NCBI RefSeq assembly: GCF_018829635.1
Contig: NZ_JAHKKG010000016.1
Location: forward strand, 186,001-250,000
Direction of reading: 5' to 3'
DNA length: 64,000 nt
Origin: Paractinoplanes bogorensis
Lineage (GTDB): Bacteria; Actinomycetota; Actinomycetes; Mycobacteriales; Micromonosporaceae
This document shows positions 26,157 through 33,101 of the stretch, one piece after another. A program made the position numbers and the translations under genes. The notes under the pieces are model-generated. The model searched no databases, was not told the DNA's origin, and saw nothing but the letters and a program-made list of their open reading frames with translations. Position 1 is the first letter of the stretch. Each line of letters begins with the position of its first letter.

Positions 26157-26722
26157 CTGTCCCCGAACTGAGCGGCACACAGGCGGCGATCCTGGCCGCG
26201 TACGCCGAACTGATCGAGGAACTCGGCAGCGACGACGTCTCGTACCGGGTCATCGCCCGACGGGCCGGCATCGCCGAGCGCACGGTCTTCCGCAACTACC
26301 CCACACGGGTCGACCTGCTGCTGGCCACCGCGGCGTGGATCGAGGCCACGCTGTTCGCCCGCGAGGAATCACACTCGATCTTCGACATCCCGTTGGCCAT
26401 CCGCGACGCGATGAACCGCTACGACGAGCGCCCAGAGCTGGCGCACGTTGTCGCTGAGACCGCCATGCGCGGCGTGAGCGGAGCGGCCCCGTCGCCCGAC
26501 CGAGCCCACCTCGAGCGCTTGCTGGACGCCGAGGTCCCGTCCCTCGACGCGGCCCAGCGCCGGGCGGTCATCGCGGCCCTGTCCCATCTCGACTCGGCCG
26601 GCACCTGGGTGACGTTCCGCCGCGAGTTCGGCATGGATCGCCGAGACATAGCCGACGCCGCCGCCTGGGCCGCCGAGGCCGTGCTGGACAACATCCGCGA
26701 CCGGACTTCTTTCCGGCATTGA
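26153..26722 (+). CDS. TetR-family regulator (second of a tandem pair)
   Basis: 189 aa from a GTG that overlaps the previous stop by four bases (GTGA). HTH: VSYRVIARRAGIAERTVFRNYPTRVDLLLA. Matching blocks to the upstream copy are the recognition helix (ERTVFRNYPTR against ERTIYRQYPTR) and the late segment AALSHLDSAGTWVTFRREFG against ASLRYFSSAMFWARLRTGFD. Coupled translation favours equal amounts, so a heterodimer is possible; that is inference. Confidence 0.88.
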   Translation: MTVPELSGTQAAILAAYAELIEELGSDDVSYRVIARRAGIAERTVFRNYPTRVDLLLATAAWIEATLFAREESHSIFDIPLAIRDAMNRYDERPELAHVVAETAMRGVSGAAPSPDRAHLERLLDAEVPSLDAAQRRAVIAALSHLDSAGTWVTFRREFGMDRRDIADAAAWAAEAVLDNIRDRTSFRH

Positions 26723-26727
26723 TCTGA

Positions 26728-26875
26728 GTCAATGTCTTGAGCGACGTTACAAGTCTTTCTATTTTGCCGGCAAGGTGTGGACATAATCCCGCGCGGCTAT
26801 TGTAAGACTTCGGTAAGGAGTATTGACTAATTCTCGCAACGCATTGACGCTCGTGCTCGCCACGATTCAGTCAAT
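26728..26875 (+). promoter_or_regulatory. Leader of the GH16-GH64 operon with four ATTGAC/GTCAAT half-sites
   Basis: GTCAAT at 26728, ATTGAC at 26822 and 26843, and GTCAAT at 26870. The outer two face the inner two, in an otherwise AT-richer 170-bp leader before the GH16 ATG at 26895. This arrangement could bind a dimeric regulator, but some copies may only be -35 elements. Confidence 0.35.
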
Positions 26876-26894
26876 GGTCCGAAGGTGAGAACCC

Positions 26895-27800
26895 ATGAAA
26901 GCAAAGGCGCGTACGGCGGCGTTGGTGGCCGCCATCCTCACCGCAACCCTGGCCGCACCGCCCGGCTCCGCGGCCGCCGCCATCCCGGACCCACCGGCCG
27001 GCTTCCGGCTGGTCTGGGGCTCCGACTTCACCGGGGCGGCCGGCACCGGAGTCGACACCTCGACCTGGAACTACGACACCGGGCCGGGCAGCAACTTCGG
27101 CACCGGCGAGATCGAGACCATGACGAGCAGCACCCGGAACGTCTACCGGGACGGCAACGGGCGCCTGGTGATCAAAGCCGTGCACTCCGGCACCGCCCCT
27201 CGGGCCGGCTGGACCTCCGGACGGATCAACACCAAGGCCACCTTCGACGTACCGGCCGGCGGCGTCCTGCTGGTCCGGGCCTCCCTCAAACAGCCCGACG
27301 TGAACCGGACCAACGGCGCCGGCTATTGGCCGGCCTTCTGGATGCTCGGCGGCTCGCTGCGCACCGGCACGCCCTGGCCGGGCTCGGGCGAGATCGACAT
27401 CATGGAGGACATCAACGGCCGCAGCTCGGTGTTCGGCGCATTCCACTGCGGAACCAATCCCGGCGGACCCTGCAACGAGTCGACCGGCATCACCAGCGGC
27501 GAGCGGCCGTGCGGCGGATGCCAGACCGGCTTTCACACGTACGCCGTGCAGGTCGACCGATCGGTCAGCCCCGAACGGATCCGCTGGTACCGCGACGGCG
27601 TCAACTATTTCACCGTCACCGCCAACCAGGTGCCCGCGGCCACCTGGAATCAAGCCATCCACCACGGTTTCTTCATCATCCTCAACCTGGCCATCGGCGG
27701 CGGCTTCCCGGACGCATTCGGCGGCGGCCCGACCGCGGCCACGGTCGGTGGACGCGCCATGACCGTCGACTACGTCGCCGTCTACCGGAGGAACCCGTGA
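26895..27800 (+). CDS. Secreted GH16 endo-beta-1,3-glucanase (laminarinase-like)
   Basis: 301 aa. A Sec signal peptide ends near GSAAAA. The jelly-roll GH16 domain carries FRLVWGSDFTG, the catalytic motif GEIDIMED (two Glu, about residues 165-170), GYWPAFWMLGG, WYRDGVNYFTVT and ILNLAIGGGFP. GEIDIMED with a Met in the middle is the laminarinase type. Four cysteines (HCG, PCN, RPCGGC) probably form disulfides. It is coupled to the GH64 gene downstream. Confidence 0.92.
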   Translation: MKAKARTAALVAAILTATLAAPPGSAAAAIPDPPAGFRLVWGSDFTGAAGTGVDTSTWNYDTGPGSNFGTGEIETMTSSTRNVYRDGNGRLVIKAVHSGTAPRAGWTSGRINTKATFDVPAGGVLLVRASLKQPDVNRTNGAGYWPAFWMLGGSLRTGTPWPGSGEIDIMEDINGRSSVFGAFHCGTNPGGPCNESTGITSGERPCGGCQTGFHTYAVQVDRSVSPERIRWYRDGVNYFTVTANQVPAATWNQAIHHGFFIILNLAIGGGFPDAFGGGPTAATVGGRAMTVDYVAVYRRNP

Positions 27801-27802
27801 TC

Positions 27803-28699
27803 ATGAGAGCCACAAAGTTCCTGGCCGCCGTGGCGCTCGCCGCCGGTCTCGGCCTCTCCGCCCCCGCCCCCGCCTCGGCCGCCGACTTCTGGGGCCCCAC
27901 CGGCGACATCCCGGCCGCCACCCGGGTCATGACCTTCAAGATCCTGAACCGCACCAACGGCAAGTACCCCGACAGCCAGGTCTTCTGGACGTTCAACGGC
28001 CAGACGCGCTCGATCGCCGCCCAGCGCTACATCGACGTCCCGGTCGTCAGCGCGGCCCGCATGTACTTCCACCTGGGCTCGGCCACCAGCCCGTACTCCG
28101 ACTTCATCGAGCTCAACACGACCGCGTCCTGGATCGGCGTCAACACCACCCGGGTCGACGGCTTCGGGCTCAAACTGGCCCTGCGCGTGCACGTGCGCGG
28201 CGGCGGGGACACCACCGTGGGCGAGACCCAGGCCGTGTTCGGCCAGACCCGGGCGGCGACCTTCGCGGAATTCGTCACCAACATGCCGGCGCAATTCAAA
28301 CATCTGGGTCAGGTGCAGGCGCCCTACCGCATCCCGGCGCCCAGCCAGGACGCCGCTTTCCGAGCGGGCGGGCAATACGCCAACTACTTCACCGCGTACG
28401 CCCGATCGGTGGGCCAAAATGCCTCCACCGCCGACATCTTCGCCTGCGCCGGCCCGCTCGCCCAGCAGGCGGCATTGTGCGGCGCCCTCAACCGCCACGT
28501 GGCCCACCTGCCGCAGGCACAGTGGACCGACACGAGCCGCTACTACCAGAATGCCCCGGCCAACTACTACGCACGGTTCTGGCACAACCACGCCATCAAC
28601 CAAAAGGCATACGGCTTCCCGTACGACGATGCCGCCGACCAGTCCAGCTACATCGCCCGAAGCAACCCGCAGTACATGCTGATCGCGGTCGGCTGGTAG
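27803..28699 (+). CDS. Secreted GH64-like beta-1,3-glucanase
   Basis: 298 aa from ATG 27803, ten bases after GGAGGA; a GTG at 27797 overlaps the GH16 stop but is too close to the site. Signal peptide ends in APASAA. The thaumatin-like region has VMTFKILNRTNGKYPDSQVFW and FIELNTTASWIGVNTTRVDGFGL, and the C-terminus has YYARFWHNHAINQKAYGFPYDD, similar to GH64 enzymes that release laminaripentaose. It probably works with the GH16 enzyme on fungal or algal beta-1,3-glucan. Confidence 0.8.
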   Translation: MRATKFLAAVALAAGLGLSAPAPASAADFWGPTGDIPAATRVMTFKILNRTNGKYPDSQVFWTFNGQTRSIAAQRYIDVPVVSAARMYFHLGSATSPYSDFIELNTTASWIGVNTTRVDGFGLKLALRVHVRGGGDTTVGETQAVFGQTRAATFAEFVTNMPAQFKHLGQVQAPYRIPAPSQDAAFRAGGQYANYFTAYARSVGQNASTADIFACAGPLAQQAALCGALNRHVAHLPQAQWTDTSRYYQNAPANYYARFWHNHAINQKAYGFPYDDAADQSSYIARSNPQYMLIAVGW

Positions 28700-28794
28700 C
28701 CGCACCCATCGGCCTCGACGTTCCGGCGCGGGTCAGTGCATCATGGGTCACCTTGCGGGGCAGCCGGTGTGCCGAGCGCGGAAGGATCAACGCT

Positions 28795-29157
28795 ATGAAG
28801 ACGGACGAAAAGACCCTGAAGCGGGTCTACCGAATGCCGTTCTCCGCGGTGTATCCGCACTACATCGCGAAGGTGGAGCGCAAGGGCCGCACAAAAACCG
28901 AACTCCACCAGGTCATCACCTGGCTGACCGGCTTCGAGGACGCCGACATCGAACGTCACGTGGCGCAGGAGACCTCGTTCGAGGATTTCTTCGCAGACGC
29001 TCGCCTGAACTCCCATGCCCCGCTGATCACCGGCGTGGTGTGCGGCGTGCGGGTCGAAGAGATCGAAGATCCGGTGATGCAGAAGGTTCGCTACCTCGAC
29101 AAGCTGGTCGACGAGCTGGCCCGAGGCAAGGCCATCGAGAAGATTCAGCGATCCTGA
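28795..29157 (+). CDS. DUF2200 family protein
   Basis: 120 aa from ATG 28795, after GGAAGGA. The whole protein follows the DUF2200 pattern: KRVYRMPFSAVYPHYIAKVERKGRTKTE, ITWLTGF, FEDFFADARLN, LITGVVCGVRVEEIEDPVMQ, VRYLDKLVDELARGKAIEKI. The function of the family is unknown. It ends 14 bp before a strong convergent hairpin. Confidence 0.9.
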   Translation: MKTDEKTLKRVYRMPFSAVYPHYIAKVERKGRTKTELHQVITWLTGFEDADIERHVAQETSFEDFFADARLNSHAPLITGVVCGVRVEEIEDPVMQKVRYLDKLVDELARGKAIEKIQRS

Positions 29158-29170
29158 CAGCTGTCGGCCC

Positions 29171-29199
29171 GGCCTGCTGCCCACCAAGGGCAGCAGGCC
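29171..29199. terminator. Bidirectional terminator hairpin
   Basis: Twelve-base perfect arms (29171-29182, 29188-29199) around a five-base loop, between two convergent genes. It has no long U-run, as is common in actinobacteria. Confidence 0.7.
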
Positions 29200-29214
29200 G
29201 CACCGGATCGGGTT

Positions 29215-30120
29215 TTATCCCGCCGGCGTTTCGTTCAGGCCGAGACCACGCAGGGCGTCGTCGCTGTTCGCGTTTCCGCGCAGCGCGGTCAAGGACTTCA
29301 AGCGTCCCAGCAGGGTCGTGGACGATGCGGGGCATTTCAGGTCTTGAATCGCCGACAGCGTCTTTTCGTAGCGTTGGATGCGGCTTTCGAGATCCGTTCC
29401 AGTCGGCAGGCTGCCGTTCTTGAGCGCGACCTGAGCGTTCACCTGGGCTTGGGTGGGTGGGCAGCGGCCGGGAACGTTGATCCCGGTGGGGCCGACGCGG
29501 TCGGCGGTCGCGTTCGGGTCGCCCGGGCTGAAGCCCAGCGCCGGCACCAGAGCGTTGATGTCAGCGGAGCCGGCTCCGGCGTTCCCCGTCGATCCGCCCG
29601 CGGCCGCGTCACCGGGTCCTGGGGCGGCGGCCCGGTCCGCCGGTGTTTCGTTCAGGCCGAGACCACGCAGGGCGGCATCGCTGTTCGCGTTTCCGCGCAG
29701 CGCGGTCAAAGACTTCAATCGCCCCAGCAAAGTCGTGGACGATGCGGGGCATTTCAGGTCTTGAATCGCCGACAGGGTCTTCTCGTAGCGTTGGATGCGG
29801 CTTTCGAGGTCCGTTCCAGTCGGCAGGCTGCCGTTCTTGAGCGCGACCTGCGCGTTCACCTGGGCCTGGGTGGGTGGGCAGCGGCCGGGAACGTTTACCC
29901 CGGTGGGGCCGACGCGGTCGGCGGTCGCGTTCGGGTCGCCCGGGCTGAAGCCCAGCGCCGGCACCAAAGCGTTGACGTCACCGGTCTCGGCGGCCTGACT
30001 CATCCCCGTGCCGACCGCGAGCGCCGACCCGAGCAGCGCCGCGGCGGCACCTACAATCACCAGCTTGCGCGTCCGGCTGCTGACTCCGCGTCGATAGCTG
30101 CTGACTCCGCGTCGATACAT
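29215..30120 (-). CDS. Secreted protein made of two nearly identical tandem domains
   Basis: 301 aa. ATG 30120 starts MYRRGVSSYRRGVSSRTRK, with a perfectly duplicated heptapeptide, followed by a signal peptide ending near MSQAAE. Two copies of a domain of about 115 residues follow, each beginning INALVPALGFSPGDPNATAD (V for I in copy one), containing CPPTQAQVNAQVALKNG, YEKTLSAIQDLKCP and ending LRGLGLNETPA. They are joined by a Gly/Ala/Pro linker. Two cysteines per domain suggest one disulfide each. I do not recognise the family. Confidence 0.8.
   Translation of the reverse strand: MYRRGVSSYRRGVSSRTRKLVIVGAAAALLGSALAVGTGMSQAAETGDVNALVPALGFSPGDPNATADRVGPTGVNVPGRCPPTQAQVNAQVALKNGSLPTGTDLESRIQRYEKTLSAIQDLKCPASSTTLLGRLKSLTALRGNANSDAALRGLGLNETPADRAAAPGPGDAAAGGSTGNAGAGSADINALVPALGFSPGDPNATADRVGPTGINVPGRCPPTQAQVNAQVALKNGSLPTGTDLESRIQRYEKTLSAIQDLKCPASSTTLLGRLKSLTALRGNANSDDALRGLGLNETPAG
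29223..29980 (-). repeat. 417-bp in-frame tandem repeat
   Basis: Copies 29223-29563 and 29640-29980 are offset by 417 bp (139 codons). They differ mainly at synonymous or conservative sites, so the duplication is recent or kept homogeneous by conversion. Confidence 0.9.
30076..30117 (-). repeat. Perfect 21-bp tandem duplication at a gene start
   Basis: 30076-30096 and 30097-30117 are identical and lie directly after the ATG (30118-30120), giving the repeated YRRGVSS. Confidence 0.9.
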
Positions 30121-30583
30121 GCACGGCTCCTCTTCGTCTCAGTACTGCTTGTGCCGAGATATACGAGCAGCGATGGGCACCAGTTCATGACGCTGAGCAA
30201 GCGTTCCTTAAACATCCTTAAATGCAACGCCCGGGCCGTGCAGCCGCCAGCATCATCGCGCCCACGTCCAGGGGTCGGCAGCGAGCCCGCCACCATCACC
30301 GTGAACGCGAGCAGCTTGGCCTACCAGCCGGATAGCGGCGGCCCGAACACCGCGACGGGCACCGCGGCGGAGGCGAGAATCAGGCGGCTGGAGGACGCAA
30401 GCCCGACGTGGGCGCAACGGGCTCGAACGACCGCGCCCACCGTAACGTGGGTCCGGGGGCCGCCCCAGATATAACGAGCGGGCCGAACGTTGCACCATGC
30501 GAACCGCAACGTATTCGTTGCCAGCCGAGAGTTACCGAGCCCGAAGCGCAAGTGGATGGTGTAGTAGCCGCGGCGCGACGAGG
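30121..30583. other. Intergenic region including copy A of a tRNA-terminator-like repeat
   Basis: About 460 bp without a convincing gene between two minus-strand genes. Bases 30390-30478 resemble 31502-31590 (see there), including GAGGACGCAAGCCCGACG and CGTAACGTGG. The promoter of the duplicated-domain gene should lie near 30130-30230, where the sequence is AT-richer (AAACATCCTTAAATG). Confidence 0.5.
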
Positions 30584-30916
30584 CTAAGCCACGTTGAGCT
30601 GGATGTTTCCGATCCGTGCGACGATGTCGAGGTGGCCGCCCAGGCCGACGACGTAGGCGCGCAGGGAGTCGAGTCCGACGGCGTCGCCATTCTCGATCTG
30701 GCTGATGCGCGCCTGCGACAGTCCGGCGGCTTCGGCGAGCTGGGCCTGAGTCAGTCCGAGCTGTTGGCGGATCTCGGCCAGTTGGGCGCCGCTGACGGAG
30801 GCGAGCATCTGTTCCCGCATCTGCTGCCGCCGGGCCACGCGGTCGCTGTTGTCCCAGGTGGGGTCGGCCGCCCGAGCCTTGGCCTTCACGTCGCGCCAGT
30901 TGGATGCCTCGGTCAT
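30584..30916 (-). CDS. higA: HigA-type antitoxin (XRE helix-turn-helix)
   Basis: 110 aa. The C-terminal half is an XRE HTH: LAEIRQQLGLTQAQLAEAAGLSQARISQIENGDAVGLDSLRAYV. The N-terminus (NWRDVKAKARAADPTWDN) is typical of HigA-like antitoxins encoded after a Gp49/RelE-like toxin. The ATG overlaps the end of the toxin frame by four bases. It probably represses the operon through the palindrome at 31292-31308. If the toxin is broken, only the regulator function remains. Confidence 0.85.
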   Translation of the reverse strand: MTEASNWRDVKAKARAADPTWDNSDRVARRQQMREQMLASVSGAQLAEIRQQLGLTQAQLAEAAGLSQARISQIENGDAVGLDSLRAYVVGLGGHLDIVARIGNIQLNVA

Positions 30917-31283
30917 GACTCCTCCTTTGCCTTCAAGCTGGCCAGATGTTCAGCGAAGCCAGTGTCGGCCAACGGGATGGCTGCGTGATACCAGGTCTGC
31001 CACCGCCCTGACTTGTCCCCGGCGACCAGGAACACCGCCTCCCGAACCGGGTCGAACGCAAAGATCATCCGCACCTCAGTCGTCCCCCACGAACCCGGCC
31101 AAGTTCCTTCATGTTGTGGAACGTGCTGCCCTTCAACCGATCCACCAAGGGCCGGCCAAGCGCCGGCCCTTGCTCGGCCAGGACGTCGATCGCCTCCGAT
31201 ACGAGGTCCGCGGTAACCGGATCGGTCTCGCAGAGGCCGAGGAACCAAGCCTCAACCTCTGGGTGCAACCGCACTTCCCACAT
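30913..31283 (-). pseudogene. higB: HigB-type (Gp49/RelE-like) toxin with a frameshift
   Basis: The first frame (31283 to about 31100) gives MWEVRLHPEVEAWFLGLCE, then VLAEQGPALGRPLVDRLKG and TFHNMKEL. The continuation TEVRMIFAFDPVREAVFLVA, GDKSGRWQTWYHAAIPLAD lies in another frame that runs to 30913. Both halves match the family end to end, so about one base was lost (or two gained) between 31094 and 31106, next to GAACTTGGCCGGGTTC. It is either a pseudogene, a programmed shift or an assembly error. Confidence 0.78.
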
Positions 31284-31291
31284 CGACCCAG

Positions 31292-31308
31292 TATAAGAAC
31301 GACTTATA
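31292..31308 (-). promoter_or_regulatory. Palindromic operator/promoter of the higBA locus
   Basis: TATAAG-n5-CTTATA is perfect and lies nine bases before the toxin ATG. It should overlap the -10 region and is the expected HigA binding site. Confidence 0.65.
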
Positions 31309-31404
31309 TTGCCCGGACGCGGTCCGCCAGCCCCGCTGCTTCGGCGGTGACGGAACTGTCAATGCAGACGATGCAACCGGTCGCCGAACGTCAAATGAAG
31401 TTCA

Positions 31405-31436
31405 CTGGGTCTCGGCACACAGGTGCCGAGACCCAG
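31405..31436. terminator. Strong hairpin upstream of higBA
   Basis: Fourteen-base perfect arms (31405-31418, 31423-31436) with loop ACAG. A further TGAAGT/ACTTCA pairing flanks the stem. It would terminate transcripts in either direction between tRNA-Met and higBA. Confidence 0.7.
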
Positions 31437-31501
31437 ACTTCAAATCAGAGCATCGACCGGATCGGCGGCAACTCGAAGCGCATCGCAGAGGGGTTTCCGG
31501 C

Positions 31502-31590
31502 CGAAGGACGCAAGCCCGACGAAGGCGTGACCGCACCGCCCAGCGCCCCACCGTAACGTGGGGTCTGGGGGTCGCCCCCAGGTAATAACG
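31502..31590. repeat. Copy B of a repeat ending in a GC hairpin, downstream of tRNA-Met
   Basis: It is an imperfect copy of 30390-30478: GAAGGACGCAAGCCCGACG, then CGTAACGTGGGG, then the hairpin 31565-31581 (seven-base arms, loop TCG) and TAATAACGAG. On the minus strand the hairpin follows tRNA-Met and may terminate it. Confidence 0.65.
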
Positions 31591-31592
31591 AG

Positions 31593-31666
31593 TGGGGCGG
31601 GCGGGACTCGAACCCGCGACCGAGGGATTATGAGTCCCCTGCTCTAACCCACTGAGCTACCGCCCC
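31593..31666 (-). tRNA. tRNA-Met (CAT anticodon)
   Basis: 74 nt cloverleaf: acceptor GGGGCGG pairs with CCGCCCC, D-arm TAGCTCAGTGGGTTAGAGCA, anticodon loop CTCATAA, T-arm GCGGGTTCGAGTCCCGC, discriminator A and no encoded CCA. The GGGACTCATAATCCC stem-loop is that of elongator Met; tRNA-Ile2 with lysidine is the only alternative for this anticodon. Confidence 0.93.
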
Positions 31667-31766
31667 TTACCGGCGGCGATCCTAACCCGTGCCGCACAGC
31701 CACAGCCAGCGATCTCCCGCGTCGAAGCTGCGGGAAAGCGCGTCCCGACCCCGAAGCGCCGACGAT

Positions 31767-33035
31767 TCAGGCGTTGACCCGGGTTCCGAGCCAGGAAAGT
31801 ACGGCGCCGGCCGTTCGCCAGCCGCCGGCCAGCGCGCCCTGGATGGACGGGCTGTCGCGGTGGTCGCCGGCTACGAACAGGCCCTCGCCCAGGTCGACCG
31901 GCTTGCGCAGCTGGGCCTGGGGGACGCGGGCGGACGGCAGCGCAAACGGGATCGCGATCTCCTCGAGCATCTCCCAGTCGTCCGTCGGTACGCCGTACAG
32001 GCGGGACAGTTCCACCCGGATCACCGTCTCGGAGGCGGGGGACGGGGCCGAAACGCCGACCACCGAGGCGGCGATCAGGGATTTGCCGGGCGGAGCGTAT
32101 TCGGGCGCCGCGTTGGACAGGACGATCGTGTTGGCGATGATCTCGCGCCGGTCGCCGTCGAGGATCAGGGTGGGCTCGTCGATGGGGGCGTGGTCGGCGC
32201 CGAAGTAGAACGTCGTCAGGCCGTGCATGTCGGGGCGGGGGAGTTGCGGCAGTAGTTCGGAGGCGGAGCCGGGGTCGGTGGCCACGATCACCGAGCGGCA
32301 GTGGATCTCGCCGCCTTCGGTGACCACCCGGCCCGGTTCGACCGAGAGGGTGCGGGCGCCGATCAGCAGCTGCGGGTAGGGCAGCGGGCCGGCGATCGCC
32401 GCGGGCAGGGCCGCCATGCCGGCTGCGGGTACGCCCATTCGGCCGCGCGCGAAGGAGCGCAGCACCATCGCGAACACGTGGCTCGACGTGTCGAGGGAGC
32501 GGTCGCCGAAGACGCCGGACAGGAACGGGCGGATGACCTCTTCGATCATCCGGTGGGACAGGCCGGCCTTGCGCAGCATCTCCTGCGTCGTCGTCTCGCG
32601 CGCTTCGAGCAGCTTGGCCGCGGGCAGCGTCGCGCATTTGGTGGCGAGCGCGGCGAACTTGAGGCGGTCGCTGAGCGTGCCGACGCCCGAGGTGAGGGTC
32701 TGCGCGGCGGCGAGGGGCTCACGCACCGGGTTTTCCAGTCGGTGCAGTTCGCCGCCCCGCCGCACCAGCACGCCGGGCGTGAAGTAGCGCAGGTCGAGCG
32801 CTTCCACGTCGACCAGGGCGGGCAGCCGTGGGTAGGCCGTGTTGATCACCTGGAAGCCGCGGTCGAAGTGCCAGCCGTCCACGACGTCGGTCGCGACGCG
32901 GCCGCCGACCCGGTCGGAGGCTTCGACCAGCAGCCATTCCACGCCGGCGCGGTCGAGTCTGCGGGCAGCCGAGAGTCCGGCGAGACCGCCGCCGACGATG
33001 ACGACGTCCACCTCGACAGGTTGCGACACGAGCAC
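31767..33035 (-). CDS. FAD-dependent amine oxidase/phytoene desaturase-like protein
   Basis: 422 aa from GTG 33035. N-terminal dinucleotide motif VVIVGGGLAGLSAARRLDRAG, then the ATG-like LLVEASDRVGGRVATDVVDG with FDRGFQVINTAYP. The C-terminal FAD contact is EGLFVAGDHRDSPSIQGALAGGWRTA. Substrate unknown; carotenoid or amine oxidation are both possible for the family. It stands alone, downstream of the hydrolase at 33102. Confidence 0.85.
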   Translation of the reverse strand: MLVSQPVEVDVVIVGGGLAGLSAARRLDRAGVEWLLVEASDRVGGRVATDVVDGWHFDRGFQVINTAYPRLPALVDVEALDLRYFTPGVLVRRGGELHRLENPVREPLAAAQTLTSGVGTLSDRLKFAALATKCATLPAAKLLEARETTTQEMLRKAGLSHRMIEEVIRPFLSGVFGDRSLDTSSHVFAMVLRSFARGRMGVPAAGMAALPAAIAGPLPYPQLLIGARTLSVEPGRVVTEGGEIHCRSVIVATDPGSASELLPQLPRPDMHGLTTFYFGADHAPIDEPTLILDGDRREIIANTIVLSNAAPEYAPPGKSLIAASVVGVSAPSPASETVIRVELSRLYGVPTDDWEMLEEIAIPFALPSARVPQAQLRKPVDLGEGLFVAGDHRDSPSIQGALAGGWRTAGAVLSWLGTRVNA

Positions 33036-33101
33036 CTCACAGGGGACGAAACCAGGCGGTCCCAGCCTAACGGCGCCAGGTGATCACGGCACGAGAAACG
33101 G

